Notes: a model not told the origin generated them from the letters alone. DNA of 33,741 nucleotides from JAWOFN01 sp046497505 [NCBI: bacterium] (GCA_046497505.1 JAWOFN010000001.1:1-33741); one strand, 5' to 3'. Positions 25,498 to 33,673 are shown, counted from the stretch's first letter. Program-made: numbers and translations.

Positions 25498-26760
25498 ATG
25501 CACGAGATGACACACCTTAAGCGGGTGTGCGCGCTCTTCCTCCTCGTACCTGCTCTGGCCCTGCTTGGCGGCTGCGAGAAGGACGAAGGACCCACCAGCC
25601 CCGACCTGGATGAGGGGCTGGCGGCCGGTCTGAACTACCTCGGTTACGCGGACGCGGAGGCCCACAACCCCACGTGTATCCGCTGCCATTCCGAGGAGAC
25701 GCTGAACTGGCGTCAGACCGGCCACGCACGGGCACTTCACGGTCTCTATACGAGCGACCACGCCAACGCCTCCTGCCTCCCCTGCCATACTACGGGCTGG
25801 GACGGAAACGAGCAGATCTACGGGGCGGACGAGGCCTGGGAAGAGGCCAGCGCGGACACCATGCTCTACGCGGACGTGCAGTGTGAGACCTGTCACGGTC
25901 CGGCGAGCCAGCACAACTCCATCGACCCCGACGCCACCGACGTGCTGGTGCCGGCGGACCAGGAGCTGTGGGTCGCCGAGACGTGCGGCGTCTGTCACGA
26001 GGGTGCGCACCACCCCTACCTCAGCGAGTGGGCGCAGTCGGCCCACGCCGAGGCGGACGTCTCGGGGGCGGACTACGGCCTCTCGGTCGCCACCGACGAG
26101 GAGTGCGCCGAGTGCCACGTGGCCCAGTCCTTCGCAGAGTGGGTGAAGAGCGGCGACCCGGGCCACGTGGTGGGCGACCCGGTGGCCATCACCTGCCAGG
26201 CCTGCCACGACTCCCACAGCCGGGAGAACCCGGGTCAGCTCCGGCTGCCCCTGGGCGAGGACGTCCTCTGCGGCAAGTGCCACAACACCGAGGGTGCCAT
26301 GCCCGGTTCGACGGTGCACCACGCCACGTGGGAGGTCTACTTCGGGGAACTCGGCTTCGAGTATCCCGGGGAGACCTACACGAACTCGGCCCACACCACC
26401 GCGCTGGGTGACGAGGCGTGCATCACCTGTCACGTCGTCCGCGAGGCGTTCAATCCGGCGACCGGTGCCAGCACGGGTCACACCTTCGCACCGAAGGTGC
26501 GGGCCTGCGCCGGGTGCCACGTCGGGGCCGTCGACTTCGACCTCTACGGTGTGCAGACCCAGACCCAGGACCTCATCGACCAGCTCCAGGCCGAGATCGA
26601 CGCCTCCGGTCCCACCGACGAGACCACCGAGGCGTACGAGCGGGCCCAGTATGTGCTGGAGGTCGCGGAGAGTGAGGGGAGCCTGGGCGTGCACAACACC
26701 GACTACATCCAGAAGCTGCTTCAGGACGCCATCGACGACTACACACCGACGGGCTCCTGA
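25498..26760 (+). CDS. Nonaheme c-type cytochrome lipoprotein
   Basis: A 420-residue lipoprotein with lipobox LLGGC (Cys26). Nine CxxCH sites are visible: CIRCH, CLPCH, CETCH, CGVCH, CAECH, CQACH, CGKCH, CITCH and CAGCH. The C-terminus is helical and ends GVHNTDYIQKLLQDAIDDY, a pattern common at the end of multiheme cytochromes. It does not look like Shewanella MtrC/OmcA (which are larger and have beta domains), but its lipid anchor and its place before the decaheme/porin pair suggest the same job: a surface-exposed terminal reductase, or a periplasmic relay. The ATG at 25498 has GAGGAG at 8 nt. The 82-bp gap before it and the 78-bp gap after it both contain GC-rich stem-loops. Confidence 0.88.
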   Translation: MHEMTHLKRVCALFLLVPALALLGGCEKDEGPTSPDLDEGLAAGLNYLGYADAEAHNPTCIRCHSEETLNWRQTGHARALHGLYTSDHANASCLPCHTTGWDGNEQIYGADEAWEEASADTMLYADVQCETCHGPASQHNSIDPDATDVLVPADQELWVAETCGVCHEGAHHPYLSEWAQSAHAEADVSGADYGLSVATDEECAECHVAQSFAEWVKSGDPGHVVGDPVAITCQACHDSHSRENPGQLRLPLGEDVLCGKCHNTEGAMPGSTVHHATWEVYFGELGFEYPGETYTNSAHTTALGDEACITCHVVREAFNPATGASTGHTFAPKVRACAGCHVGAVDFDLYGVQTQTQDLIDQLQAEIDASGPTDETTEAYERAQYVLEVAESEGSLGVHNTDYIQKLLQDAIDDYTPTGS

Positions 26761-26782
26761 ACCGGCTGGCCGAACCCTCAGA

Positions 26783-26816
26783 TCGGGAGGGCGCCGCCCC
26801 GGCGGCGGCCTCCCGA
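26783..26816 (+). promoter_or_regulatory. Strong intercistronic stem-loop before the decaheme cytochrome gene
   Basis: TCGGGAGG (26783-26790) pairs with CCTCCCGA (26809-26816). Inside, CGCCGCC pairs with GGCGGCG across one mismatch, giving about 15 pairs around a two-base CC turn. No U-tract follows, so it probably stabilises or segments the mRNA and does not end it. Confidence 0.5.
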
Positions 26817-26838
26817 CAGCACGAGAAAGGGTACAGTG

Positions 26839-27810
26839 ATGGCAACGAACCGATGGTATCGAAGGCCCCGCTTGGCCGGTACGGCAGCGGCTGCTTCGGT
26901 CGTCGGTCTGGTATGGGTCTTGATCGCCGGTGTACCCGGTCTCCAGGGCGCCGCCCAGCAGGGTGTGCTCCCCTGGAGTCCCGCCCCGGGTACCCAGGAT
27001 CAGTACGCGGGCACCGAGATGTGTGCCATGTGCCACCCCGATGTGGCCACCGCGTTCACGGCGAACTCCCACGCCGGTGCGACGATGAAGGCGGGACATC
27101 CCGCTGGAGACATCACCTGTGAGGCCTGTCACGGGCCCGGTCTCGCCCATGCCGACGCGGGCGGGGACCTGGAGCTCGTACTGACCTCCTTCGACGGGAC
27201 CGAGGGGTTCCTCGTGGAGGCGAAGACCTGCCTGGCCTGTCACGCCGGTTCCCGCGAGCACGCCTACGATATGGTGAGCGAGCATGCGGCCGCCGAGGTG
27301 AGCTGCACCCAGTGCCACAGCGTCCACTATTCGGAGACCGACATCGGTCTGCTCAAGGCCGCCTCCCCCGGGATCTGCTACACCTGTCACCAGGACGTGG
27401 AGGCCCGCTTCGCCGCGGCCGAGGGCCACGGTCTGGGGGGTGCCCACGGGATGAACGGTCTGCTGGGCTGCGAGACGTGCCACAGCCCCCACGGAAGCGC
27501 TCAGAACGCCATGCTGAACAAGACCATGGTGAACGGGGAGCTCTGCGCCTCGTGCCACATCGACAAGCGGGGACCCTTCGTCTATGACCACCCCGCCGGT
27601 ACGGTGGAGGGGTGCGTGGCGTGCCACGAGTCCCACGGCTCGGCGAACCGCTTCATGCTGAAGACCCAGGACACGCTGGAACTGTGCATCCAGTGCCACA
27701 CCGGGGTGCCCGCGTCCCACAACATCGCGAACCCCAGGTATCGGGACTGCACGAACTGCCACACAGCGATCCACGGCAGTGACACCCATCGCCTGTTCTT
27801 CCGGCGCTAA
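26839..27810 (+). CDS. mtrA: Decaheme c-type cytochrome, MtrA/DmsE/PioA type
   Basis: A 323-residue exported protein with a signal peptide (AGTAAAASVVGLVWVLIAG, ending near GAAQ). Exactly ten CxxCH sites follow: CAMCH, CEACH, CLACH, CTQCH, CYTCH, CETCH, CASCH, CVACH, CIQCH and CTNCH. Length and heme count match the MtrA/DmsE family, as do CHAGSREHAYDMVSEHAAAEVSCTQCHSVH and repeated CxxCHxxHG units. These proteins form a heme wire inside an outer-membrane barrel. The next gene encodes such a barrel 21 bp downstream, so the pair should form a porin-cytochrome conduit. GTG 26836 and ATG 26839 are adjacent; ATG with AAAGGG upstream is preferred. Symbol given by family resemblance. Confidence 0.92.
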   Translation: MATNRWYRRPRLAGTAAAASVVGLVWVLIAGVPGLQGAAQQGVLPWSPAPGTQDQYAGTEMCAMCHPDVATAFTANSHAGATMKAGHPAGDITCEACHGPGLAHADAGGDLELVLTSFDGTEGFLVEAKTCLACHAGSREHAYDMVSEHAAAEVSCTQCHSVHYSETDIGLLKAASPGICYTCHQDVEARFAAAEGHGLGGAHGMNGLLGCETCHSPHGSAQNAMLNKTMVNGELCASCHIDKRGPFVYDHPAGTVEGCVACHESHGSANRFMLKTQDTLELCIQCHTGVPASHNIANPRYRDCTNCHTAIHGSDTHRLFFRR

Positions 27811-27831
27811 CGGAGAGAGAGGAGATCGGCC

Positions 27832-29682
27832 ATGCGCATCAAGCAGATCACAGCGGCCGCCCTCGCGATCGCGGTCACAGCGTCCCTGACGCCCCGGACC
27901 GTCTCCGCGCAGGAAGGCGGCACCTCGGGTTGGCTCAACCTGGGCCTCCGGACGCTCTCCCTCTCGGGAGGGAGCAACCACGAGGCGAAATACGACGAGG
28001 ACTGGGACATCCAGGCCGGCGCGGCCCTGCTGGGGGCGGCCCTGAAGGGGCAGCTCGCGGGGGGCAGCTACGGTGTGGAGGCCCAGGGATGGGGTACCGA
28101 CCCCGTCTCCACCCTGAACGGCTGGTTCGACCGGGAGAAGGTCCGCTTGACCTTCGGCGGCTACAACGCCCGGTACGTCCACACCACCGGCACGCAGGTC
28201 GAGGACTACGGGCTGGAAGGCCTCCCCTACGACTACACCCGCCGGGGCCGGTACGCCGACCTGGCCCTGGACCTGGGTGAGCTGCCCCGGATCAACCTGC
28301 GGTACGACCGGTTCCGCAGGGAGGGCATGAACAACCAGGTCTGGAACGTCGAGCGGGAGCGCCACGCGGCCCTCTCGCCGGTGGACGAGACCACCGATGC
28401 CTTCACCATCGCCACCTCGATCCCGGTACTCACCGCCGCCGTGGATCTCTCCTACACGCTCTACAGCCTGGAGAACACCTACGGGGCGGCCATCGAGGAC
28501 ACCAGCCTGGGACTGGACGGACGTTCCAGCACCCTCTACGAGTACAGCCACCTCATCACCGACGAGGGGAGCCTCCCGGTGATGAAGGCCAACGTGGCCG
28601 TGCCGGTGGGGCCGGCGAACGTGAGGTTCGGGGTCTCCTCCTCCTCGGGCAGCGTGGACAAGACGCTCTCCGAGGTCACCGAGGGGATCGACTACCGGGG
28701 CGAGCCGAAGAGCACCAGCACCACCGCCTCGGGGAGCCTGGACCGTTCCTTCACCATACTGGACGCGGGGATGACGCTCCCCCTGCCCCTGAGGCTCACC
28801 GGCGACGTCTCGGTCCGGAAGACCGACTACGAGGTGGACGGCGCCTGGGACCCCTCCGGTTCCAACACGCTGGTGAGCACCACGGTGAGCACCACGCGCA
28901 TCATGGCACGGGCCATCTGGAAGCCGATGCGGGGCATCTCGGTGGACCTCGGCGGCGCCAACATCAGCCGGGACTGGGACGAGACCGGCCCTGCGGCGGA
29001 GGACCACGGCACCATCACCGCCGACTGGGTCGGGGGCTTCACCTACGACCGGCAGGAGTGGTTCAAGCTCCGCCTCAGTCACCGGGTGGGGGACATCGAG
29101 GACCCGTTCACCAGGATCTCGCCCACGGACCGGAACAGCAGCCGGGCCTCGCTGAGCCTGATGCCCAACGACTGGCTGACCGCCACCCTGGGCTACCAGC
29201 GGGGTGAAGCGTTCCGCTACTACACCCACGATCCGTCCGACCCGCACTACTTCTTCAACACACGGGTCAGTGACTTCCGTAACGGAACGATGGGCCTGCG
29301 GGCCTCCTCGCTCCCGTGGATCGAGGGCCTCAGCGGTTTCATCAACTACACCCGCGGACGGGTGGGCGTGACGGTGCCCATCTCGAACGAGGGGCTCCCC
29401 GGACCCCAGGTCTTCACCTACCGTGACGTCACCTACGGCGTGGTGGGCGGCCTGAGCTACCAGGTCCAGGAAGGGCTGGACATCGAGGCGGACGGTTCCT
29501 GGTACCGGGCCACCGGACAGTGGCCCCTCTACCGCTTCTCACGCCGCCTGGGGATCGCGAAGGACCTGGCTTCGTTCACCCTGCTGCTGGACCTTCGCCA
29601 GTACTCGCTCAACCAGGTCGCGAACGAGGTGGATGACTACGACGCGACCCTGATCACCTTCGGGATCCGCCGGGGTTTCTAG
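27832..29682 (+). CDS. mtrB: MtrB/PioB-family outer-membrane beta-barrel (decaheme-associated)
   Basis: A 616-residue protein with a signal peptide (ITAAALAIAVTASLTPRTVSA, cleavage near 26), then continuous amphipathic strands, ending DYDATLITFGIRRGF with a terminal Phe typical of outer-membrane barrels. Segments such as YDYTRRGRYADLALDLGELPRINLRYDRFRREG, SRASLSLMPNDWLTATLGYQRGEAFRYY and FINYTRGRVGVTVP resemble the decaheme-associated MtrB/PioB family. Its position directly after the decaheme cytochrome supports this strongly. The family sheathes MtrA through the outer membrane. The mature N-terminus has no CxxC motif and the protein contains no Cys at all, unlike Shewanella MtrB. The ATG is preceded by GAGAGAGGAG. 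Confidence 0.88.
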   Translation: MRIKQITAAALAIAVTASLTPRTVSAQEGGTSGWLNLGLRTLSLSGGSNHEAKYDEDWDIQAGAALLGAALKGQLAGGSYGVEAQGWGTDPVSTLNGWFDREKVRLTFGGYNARYVHTTGTQVEDYGLEGLPYDYTRRGRYADLALDLGELPRINLRYDRFRREGMNNQVWNVERERHAALSPVDETTDAFTIATSIPVLTAAVDLSYTLYSLENTYGAAIEDTSLGLDGRSSTLYEYSHLITDEGSLPVMKANVAVPVGPANVRFGVSSSSGSVDKTLSEVTEGIDYRGEPKSTSTTASGSLDRSFTILDAGMTLPLPLRLTGDVSVRKTDYEVDGAWDPSGSNTLVSTTVSTTRIMARAIWKPMRGISVDLGGANISRDWDETGPAAEDHGTITADWVGGFTYDRQEWFKLRLSHRVGDIEDPFTRISPTDRNSSRASLSLMPNDWLTATLGYQRGEAFRYYTHDPSDPHYFFNTRVSDFRNGTMGLRASSLPWIEGLSGFINYTRGRVGVTVPISNEGLPGPQVFTYRDVTYGVVGGLSYQVQEGLDIEADGSWYRATGQWPLYRFSRRLGIAKDLASFTLLLDLRQYSLNQVANEVDDYDATLITFGIRRGF

Positions 29683-29707
29683 CGGTCCCGAGCAGTCCGT
29701 ACCGCGG

Positions 29708-29737
29708 GCGGCGGCCGTCGAGGAGGGCGGCCGCCGC
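29708..29737 (+). promoter_or_regulatory. Intercistronic 10-bp stem-loop before ccmF
   Basis: GCGGCGGCCG (29708-29717) pairs perfectly with CGGCCGCCGC (29728-29737) around a ten-base loop. It lies in the 82-bp gap between the barrel gene and ccmF. No U-tract follows. It could be a partial terminator lowering ccmF expression relative to the cytochromes, or an mRNA-stabilising element. Confidence 0.45.
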
Positions 29738-29764
29738 GTCGCCACCTGAGGAGCTGGACCCACC

Positions 29765-32026
29765 ATGGACTCGCTGCTGCCCACCCTCGGCATCGTAGCG
29801 CTGATCACAGCGCTCGCTGCCTTTCTTGCTGCCTGGTTCGTCTACTGGCGGGCCGACAGGGGATCCCCGAACGCCCTGCCGAGGGGCCGTACGGCCGTGG
29901 TGCTGGGCTCGCTGGCCCTGCTGGTCGCCGGCGGTGTCCTCATGCGCCTGATCTGGACCCACGACTACAGCATCCAGTACGTCTACCAGAACGTGAGCAA
30001 CGACCTCCCCACCCTGTACGTGATCAGTGCCTTCTGGGCCGGTCAGGAGGGGAGCTTCCTGCTCTGGGCCATGCTTGCGGGTATCGTGGCCTTCGCCCTC
30101 TACTGGCGGGCCGGCCGGTGGGAGGCCCCCGTCATGCAGGTCTACCTCCCCCAGGTGGTGGTCCTGATCGTCCTGACTCTCATCTCAGCACCGTTCGCCG
30201 TCATGCCCCAGGTGCCGGCGGACGGTGCGGGACTGAACCCGCTGCTCCGGGATCCGTGGATGGCCATCCACCCCCCGGTGACCTTCCTGGGATACGCGAC
30301 CTTGGCCGCCCCCTTCGCGTTCGCGATCGCAAGCCTGCGTCGGAGCAGCAACAACGACGGGTGGGTCCGGCACGCTCTGCCGTGGGCCCTGGTCGGTTGG
30401 CTCGCGTTGGGGGCGGGCATCATCATGGGCGGCTTCTGGGCCTACAAGGTCCTGGGCTGGGGCGGCTGGTGGGGCTGGGACCCCGTTGAGAACGCCAGCC
30501 TGCTCCCCTGGCTCACCGCTACCGCCCTCTTCCACGGCCTGCTCCTGCAGCGCACGCGGAACAAGCTGGCGAAGACCAACATCGTCCTGGCGGTCCTCAC
30601 CTTCGGGCTGGTCATCTACTCCACCTTCCTCACCCGCAGCGGTGTCCTGGAAGGGGTCAGCGTCCATACCTTCGGGACCAGCACGGTGGGACCGTTCCTC
30701 GGAGCGTGGCTGGCGGGGGTGTTCGTATACGGCTTCTGGGCCCTCTTCTCAGCCCGGGAGGAGGTGGCGGCGGAGGCGGTGGACGAGCCCCTCTTCAGCC
30801 GCGAGGTCCTGGTCCTGGTGGGGATCGTGGTCCTGGTGACCATGACCGTGATGATCGGTCTGGGCACCTCCGCGCCCATCATCTCGAGCCTCGCCGGCCG
30901 CGGGAACGCGGCGGTGGACATCTCGTTCTACGGCCGGGTGACCCTGCCCCTGGGGATCCTGCTGGCCCTGGGCATCGGCCTCAGCGTGCTCCTGCGCTGG
31001 AGGGGTACGGGCACGGTGAGCCGCAACGCGATCATCGCGGCGGCGTTCCTGGGCCTGCTGGGCGCCTGGGGAGCTTCCCTCATGGGGGTGGAGGGGATCC
31101 TCTACCTGATCTTCGCGACCGCCAGCGTCTTCGCCCTGGCGGCGAACCTGGTCGTCTTCGAACGGGCCCTGATGAAGGGGGGCTGGCGGCTGGCGGGCGG
31201 CTACGTCGCCCACATCGGGGTGGCCCTCATGCTGGTGGCGGTGGTCGCGGCCACCGCGAGCACCACCCGCAAGGTGGACCTCCCCTACAACACCCCCCGG
31301 GAGGTCATGGGATCGGAGCTGACCTTCAAGGGATGGATGGACGAGCCGGAGGGGAAGCAGTCCGCCATCGTGGAGATGCGTGAGCCGGGGAGCGAGAAGG
31401 TGACCGTCCTCCGTCCCAAGCTCTACCAGATGTACGGGTCGGGTCAGATGATGGTCCGGGCCGAACCGCACATCCAGCGGCGGATGACCGGAGACCTCTA
31501 CCTGGCGCCGGCCCAGTATCTGCCTCCCAAGGACGCCATGGCGGGGCAGGGGGATATCCTCACCCTGGAGAAGGGTGCTGCCGAAGAGGTCGGCGGCGTG
31601 CGCTTCACCTTCCGCGCGTTCGACATGAGCGGCATGGATGCTCACGGAGCCGAGGATGAGGAGCAGGCCGCGGACATGACCGGCGCGTCGATCGGCGCGC
31701 GTGTCGAGGTCTCCTGGGCGGAGGGTTCCACCACGGTGGTCCCGCGCCTGGCCGTGGGAGACCGTTCGGCGGGCGGAGCGGCTCCGCTGCCCGAGGAGGT
31801 GGGCGGACAGCTCCAGCTCCAGTCGCTGGATGCCGACAACGGCGCGGTCACACTGCTCTACACCGATGCCGATACCCCCATCGACGGCCGTGCCGTCGGC
31901 GGGCTGCTCACCGTGGAGGTGAGCAGCAAGCCGCTGATGAACGTGCTGTGGATCGGGGTGGTCCTCGTCCTGCTGGGCGGAGCCATCAGCATCTGGCGGA
32001 GAGCGCTGCAGGTTCAACCCGTCTAA
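29765..32026 (+). CDS. ccmF: CcmF-type cytochrome c heme lyase
   Basis: A 753-residue polytopic membrane protein of the heme-handling family. The signature WWD motif GWGGWWGWDPVENASLLPWL lies at residues 231-250. Conserved family landmarks include SIQYVYQNVSNDLPTLY, WAGQEGSFLLW, HPPVTFLGY, ALFHGLLLQ, FLTRSGVLEGVSVHTFG and GGYVAHIGVAL, which supply the expected heme-ligand His residues. CcmF attaches heme to apocytochrome CxxCH sites on the periplasmic side. The C-terminus is a soluble periplasmic domain (about 520-730) plus one last helix; total length is above the usual 630-670. Other ccm genes are not in the window. Its place behind 23 heme sites suggests it was recruited to mature the conduit. 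GAGGAG precedes ATG 29765 at about 12 nt. Confidence 0.93.
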   Translation: MDSLLPTLGIVALITALAAFLAAWFVYWRADRGSPNALPRGRTAVVLGSLALLVAGGVLMRLIWTHDYSIQYVYQNVSNDLPTLYVISAFWAGQEGSFLLWAMLAGIVAFALYWRAGRWEAPVMQVYLPQVVVLIVLTLISAPFAVMPQVPADGAGLNPLLRDPWMAIHPPVTFLGYATLAAPFAFAIASLRRSSNNDGWVRHALPWALVGWLALGAGIIMGGFWAYKVLGWGGWWGWDPVENASLLPWLTATALFHGLLLQRTRNKLAKTNIVLAVLTFGLVIYSTFLTRSGVLEGVSVHTFGTSTVGPFLGAWLAGVFVYGFWALFSAREEVAAEAVDEPLFSREVLVLVGIVVLVTMTVMIGLGTSAPIISSLAGRGNAAVDISFYGRVTLPLGILLALGIGLSVLLRWRGTGTVSRNAIIAAAFLGLLGAWGASLMGVEGILYLIFATASVFALAANLVVFERALMKGGWRLAGGYVAHIGVALMLVAVVAATASTTRKVDLPYNTPREVMGSELTFKGWMDEPEGKQSAIVEMREPGSEKVTVLRPKLYQMYGSGQMMVRAEPHIQRRMTGDLYLAPAQYLPPKDAMAGQGDILTLEKGAAEEVGGVRFTFRAFDMSGMDAHGAEDEEQAADMTGASIGARVEVSWAEGSTTVVPRLAVGDRSAGGAAPLPEEVGGQLQLQSLDADNGAVTLLYTDADTPIDGRAVGGLLTVEVSSKPLMNVLWIGVVLVLLGGAISIWRRALQVQPV

Positions 32027-32036
32027 GGAACGCGAC

Positions 32037-32420
32037 ATGAGCCGAGTCCTCGTGATCGATCGCGAGGAGGGTCCCGCCGGGACCCTGGCGAGCGCGCTCG
32101 AAGAGAAGGGATACCAGGTCGACCGGGTGACGGAGACCGAGTCGGCCTACGCGTACCTCCGCAAGGAGGCCCCCCAGGTCATCATCATCGACCTGATGGA
32201 GGAGGTGCCCGACCATCCGGCCGACCAGCCCGTGGGCATCAAGCTGATGGCCCAGTGCTACCTGGAGCATCCGGAGATCCCCATCATCGTATACAGTGAC
32301 GCCCCCGGCTACCGGGAGCACTTCTGGTCGTGGGCTGCGGCGGCTCACGTCTCCAAGGAGGAAGGGCCGGAGCAGGTGCTGGAGGAAGTGGAGGAACTTT
32401 CGGGGAGGGAGGGGGCCTGA
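32037..32420 (+). CDS. Single-domain response regulator receiver
   Basis: A 127-residue CheY-like receiver with no output domain. Beta-alpha order is intact: VLVIDREEG (Asp8 and Glu10 as the acidic pocket), VIIIDLMEE with phosphoacceptor Asp52, PIIVYSDAPG with Ser87 as the switch residue, and AAHVSKEEG with Lys107. The loop after Asp52 (EEVPDHPADQPVG) is longer than usual. It starts 10 bp after the ccmF stop and is probably cotranscribed with it. The gene downstream, on the opposite strand, encodes a kinase-like protein whose His site appears lost, so the phosphate donor is unclear. Confidence 0.82.
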   Translation: MSRVLVIDREEGPAGTLASALEEKGYQVDRVTETESAYAYLRKEAPQVIIIDLMEEVPDHPADQPVGIKLMAQCYLEHPEIPIIVYSDAPGYREHFWSWAAAAHVSKEEGPEQVLEEVEELSGREGA

Positions 32421-32439
32421 GCCCGCGATCAGGCTCCGC
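32412..32439. terminator. Shared stem-loop between convergent genes
   Basis: GCCTGA (32415-32420) and TCAGGC (32429-32434) pair around an eight-base loop, extended by a G-U and two G-C pairs. The stem contains the stop codons of both convergent genes. It may act as a bidirectional terminator, but there is no T-rich tract on either side. Confidence 0.35.
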
Positions 32440-33673
32440 CCGAGGGGGGTGAGCCCGCCAGGGGGAACCGGAGCCGGGCCCGGGTGCCGGTACCCGGACT
32501 GCTGGACAGGGACAGTTCACCTCCGTGGCGGTGAACGATCCCCTGTGCCGCCGCCAGACCGAGACCGGCGTGACGGTCCGGCCGCTTCGTGCTGAAGAAG
32601 GGACGCACGGCCCGCCGGACCGTCTCCGCACCCATGCCCGTCCCCTCGTCCGTCACGCTGACCCGGATCCCCCCTTCGGCCTCCTCCAGCTCCACCACCA
32701 CCTCGGTCCCCTCGGGGGCCGCCTCCACGGCGTTCCGGATCAGCTCGGCCACCGCGGCCACCACCTGGACCCGGTCCGCCAGCACCCGGGGGAGTCGCTG
32801 GGGCAGGATGCCCCGTACCCTCACCGACCGTGTGTCCGGGGTGTGGATGGAACGTATCGCCTCGGCCGCGCAGTCGGCCATGCTCACCGTCTCCACCATG
32901 AGGGGCCCGTCGTCGGCGAAGGCCAGGACCCGGCCGAGGAAGTCGGAGGCGCCCTCCACACCCTCCCGGGCGTACTGGAGGAAGCGGTGGGCGGGGTGGT
33001 CCTCCTCCAGCTCTTTTCGGGCCTGCAGCAGGGAGGAGGGGACCGAGGCCAGGCGCTCCCGTACCCTGCGTGCGAGTCCGGCGGCGGCCTGCTGGAGGTC
33101 GTGGTCGGGGGGGCGGGCGGCCCGTGCCGCGGCCTCCCCCTCGAGCGGCCGGGTCGGGGCGGCCCGGCCGCCTCCCTCCCCCCTCCCGGAGGGGAGGAAC
33201 ACATCCAGCAGTCCGGCCCAGCGTGCCCAGGTGAAGAGCAGGGGGGCGGGGTCCTCCGGAAGCACCGAGAGGTAGACCACCGCTACCGCGGGGGCTCCCT
33301 CCTCCTCCCCTCCCACCGGGAGGAGCGCCGCTGCGCGGGGTCGGAGACGCTCCATCATGAGGGGGGGATGCTCGAAGTCGGGCCGGGAGGCGGGTCCCTC
33401 CACCCAGCGGAGGGCCCCCTCCTCGCACGCTTCCAGCAGCAGGCCGGCGGCGGTGGGCAGATGTTCTCCCAGGGGGAGGTCGGGCGGGTCGGAGGCGAAG
33501 AGGTGGAGGGTCTCCCTTCCGGGGGCGGGGGCCCACAGGCACACCGCGTCCGCTCCGGCCTGAAGGCGCAGGGCGGCCAGCATCCTGCTGAGGAGGTCAC
33601 CCGCCGCCCTTCGCTCCAGGCGCAGAGGAAGGGAGGCGGGGTCGGTCCCCGTATCCCGGGGTCGTGCATGCAA
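32429..33673 (-). CDS. Histidine kinase-like protein with GAF-like sensor and degenerate His site
   Basis: A 414-residue cytosolic protein with no membrane segment. Residues about 40-160 look like a GAF-type sensor (DAVCLWAPAPGRETLHLFAS, AAALLPVGGEEEGAPAVAVVYLS). A Gly/Arg-rich linker follows. The dimerisation region AAAGLARRVRERLASVPSSLL aligns with the usual AGGIAHDFNNLL, placing Arg where the phosphorylated His should be. The ATP-binding domain is intact: ELIRNAVEAAP (Asn314), TDEGTGMG (Asp342), FFSTKRPDRHAGLGLAAA and HGGELSLSS. The frame extends to a TTG at 33727, but TTG 33673 has a strong GGAGGTG 6 nt upstream and is preferred. It converges on the receiver gene and may partner with it. 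Confidence 0.8.
   Translation of the reverse strand: MHARPRDTGTDPASLPLRLERRAAGDLLSRMLAALRLQAGADAVCLWAPAPGRETLHLFASDPPDLPLGEHLPTAAGLLLEACEEGALRWVEGPASRPDFEHPPLMMERLRPRAAALLPVGGEEEGAPAVAVVYLSVLPEDPAPLLFTWARWAGLLDVFLPSGRGEGGGRAAPTRPLEGEAAARAARPPDHDLQQAAAGLARRVRERLASVPSSLLQARKELEEDHPAHRFLQYAREGVEGASDFLGRVLAFADDGPLMVETVSMADCAAEAIRSIHTPDTRSVRVRGILPQRLPRVLADRVQVVAAVAELIRNAVEAAPEGTEVVVELEEAEGGIRVSVTDEGTGMGAETVRRAVRPFFSTKRPDRHAGLGLAAAQGIVHRHGGELSLSSSPGTGTRARLRFPLAGSPPSGGA

Noticed and set aside
26783-26816. Intrinsic terminator splitting the cytochrome operon
   Set aside because: The stem is strong, but no U-tract follows and a ribosome binding site for the next cytochrome comes directly after, so an mRNA-processing or stabilising role is more likely.
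25417-29247. Very long minus-strand open frame (over 1200 codons) opposite the cytochrome genes
   Set aside because: It spans three unmistakable plus-strand genes and their intergenic hairpins, and has no recognisable domain or ribosome binding site.
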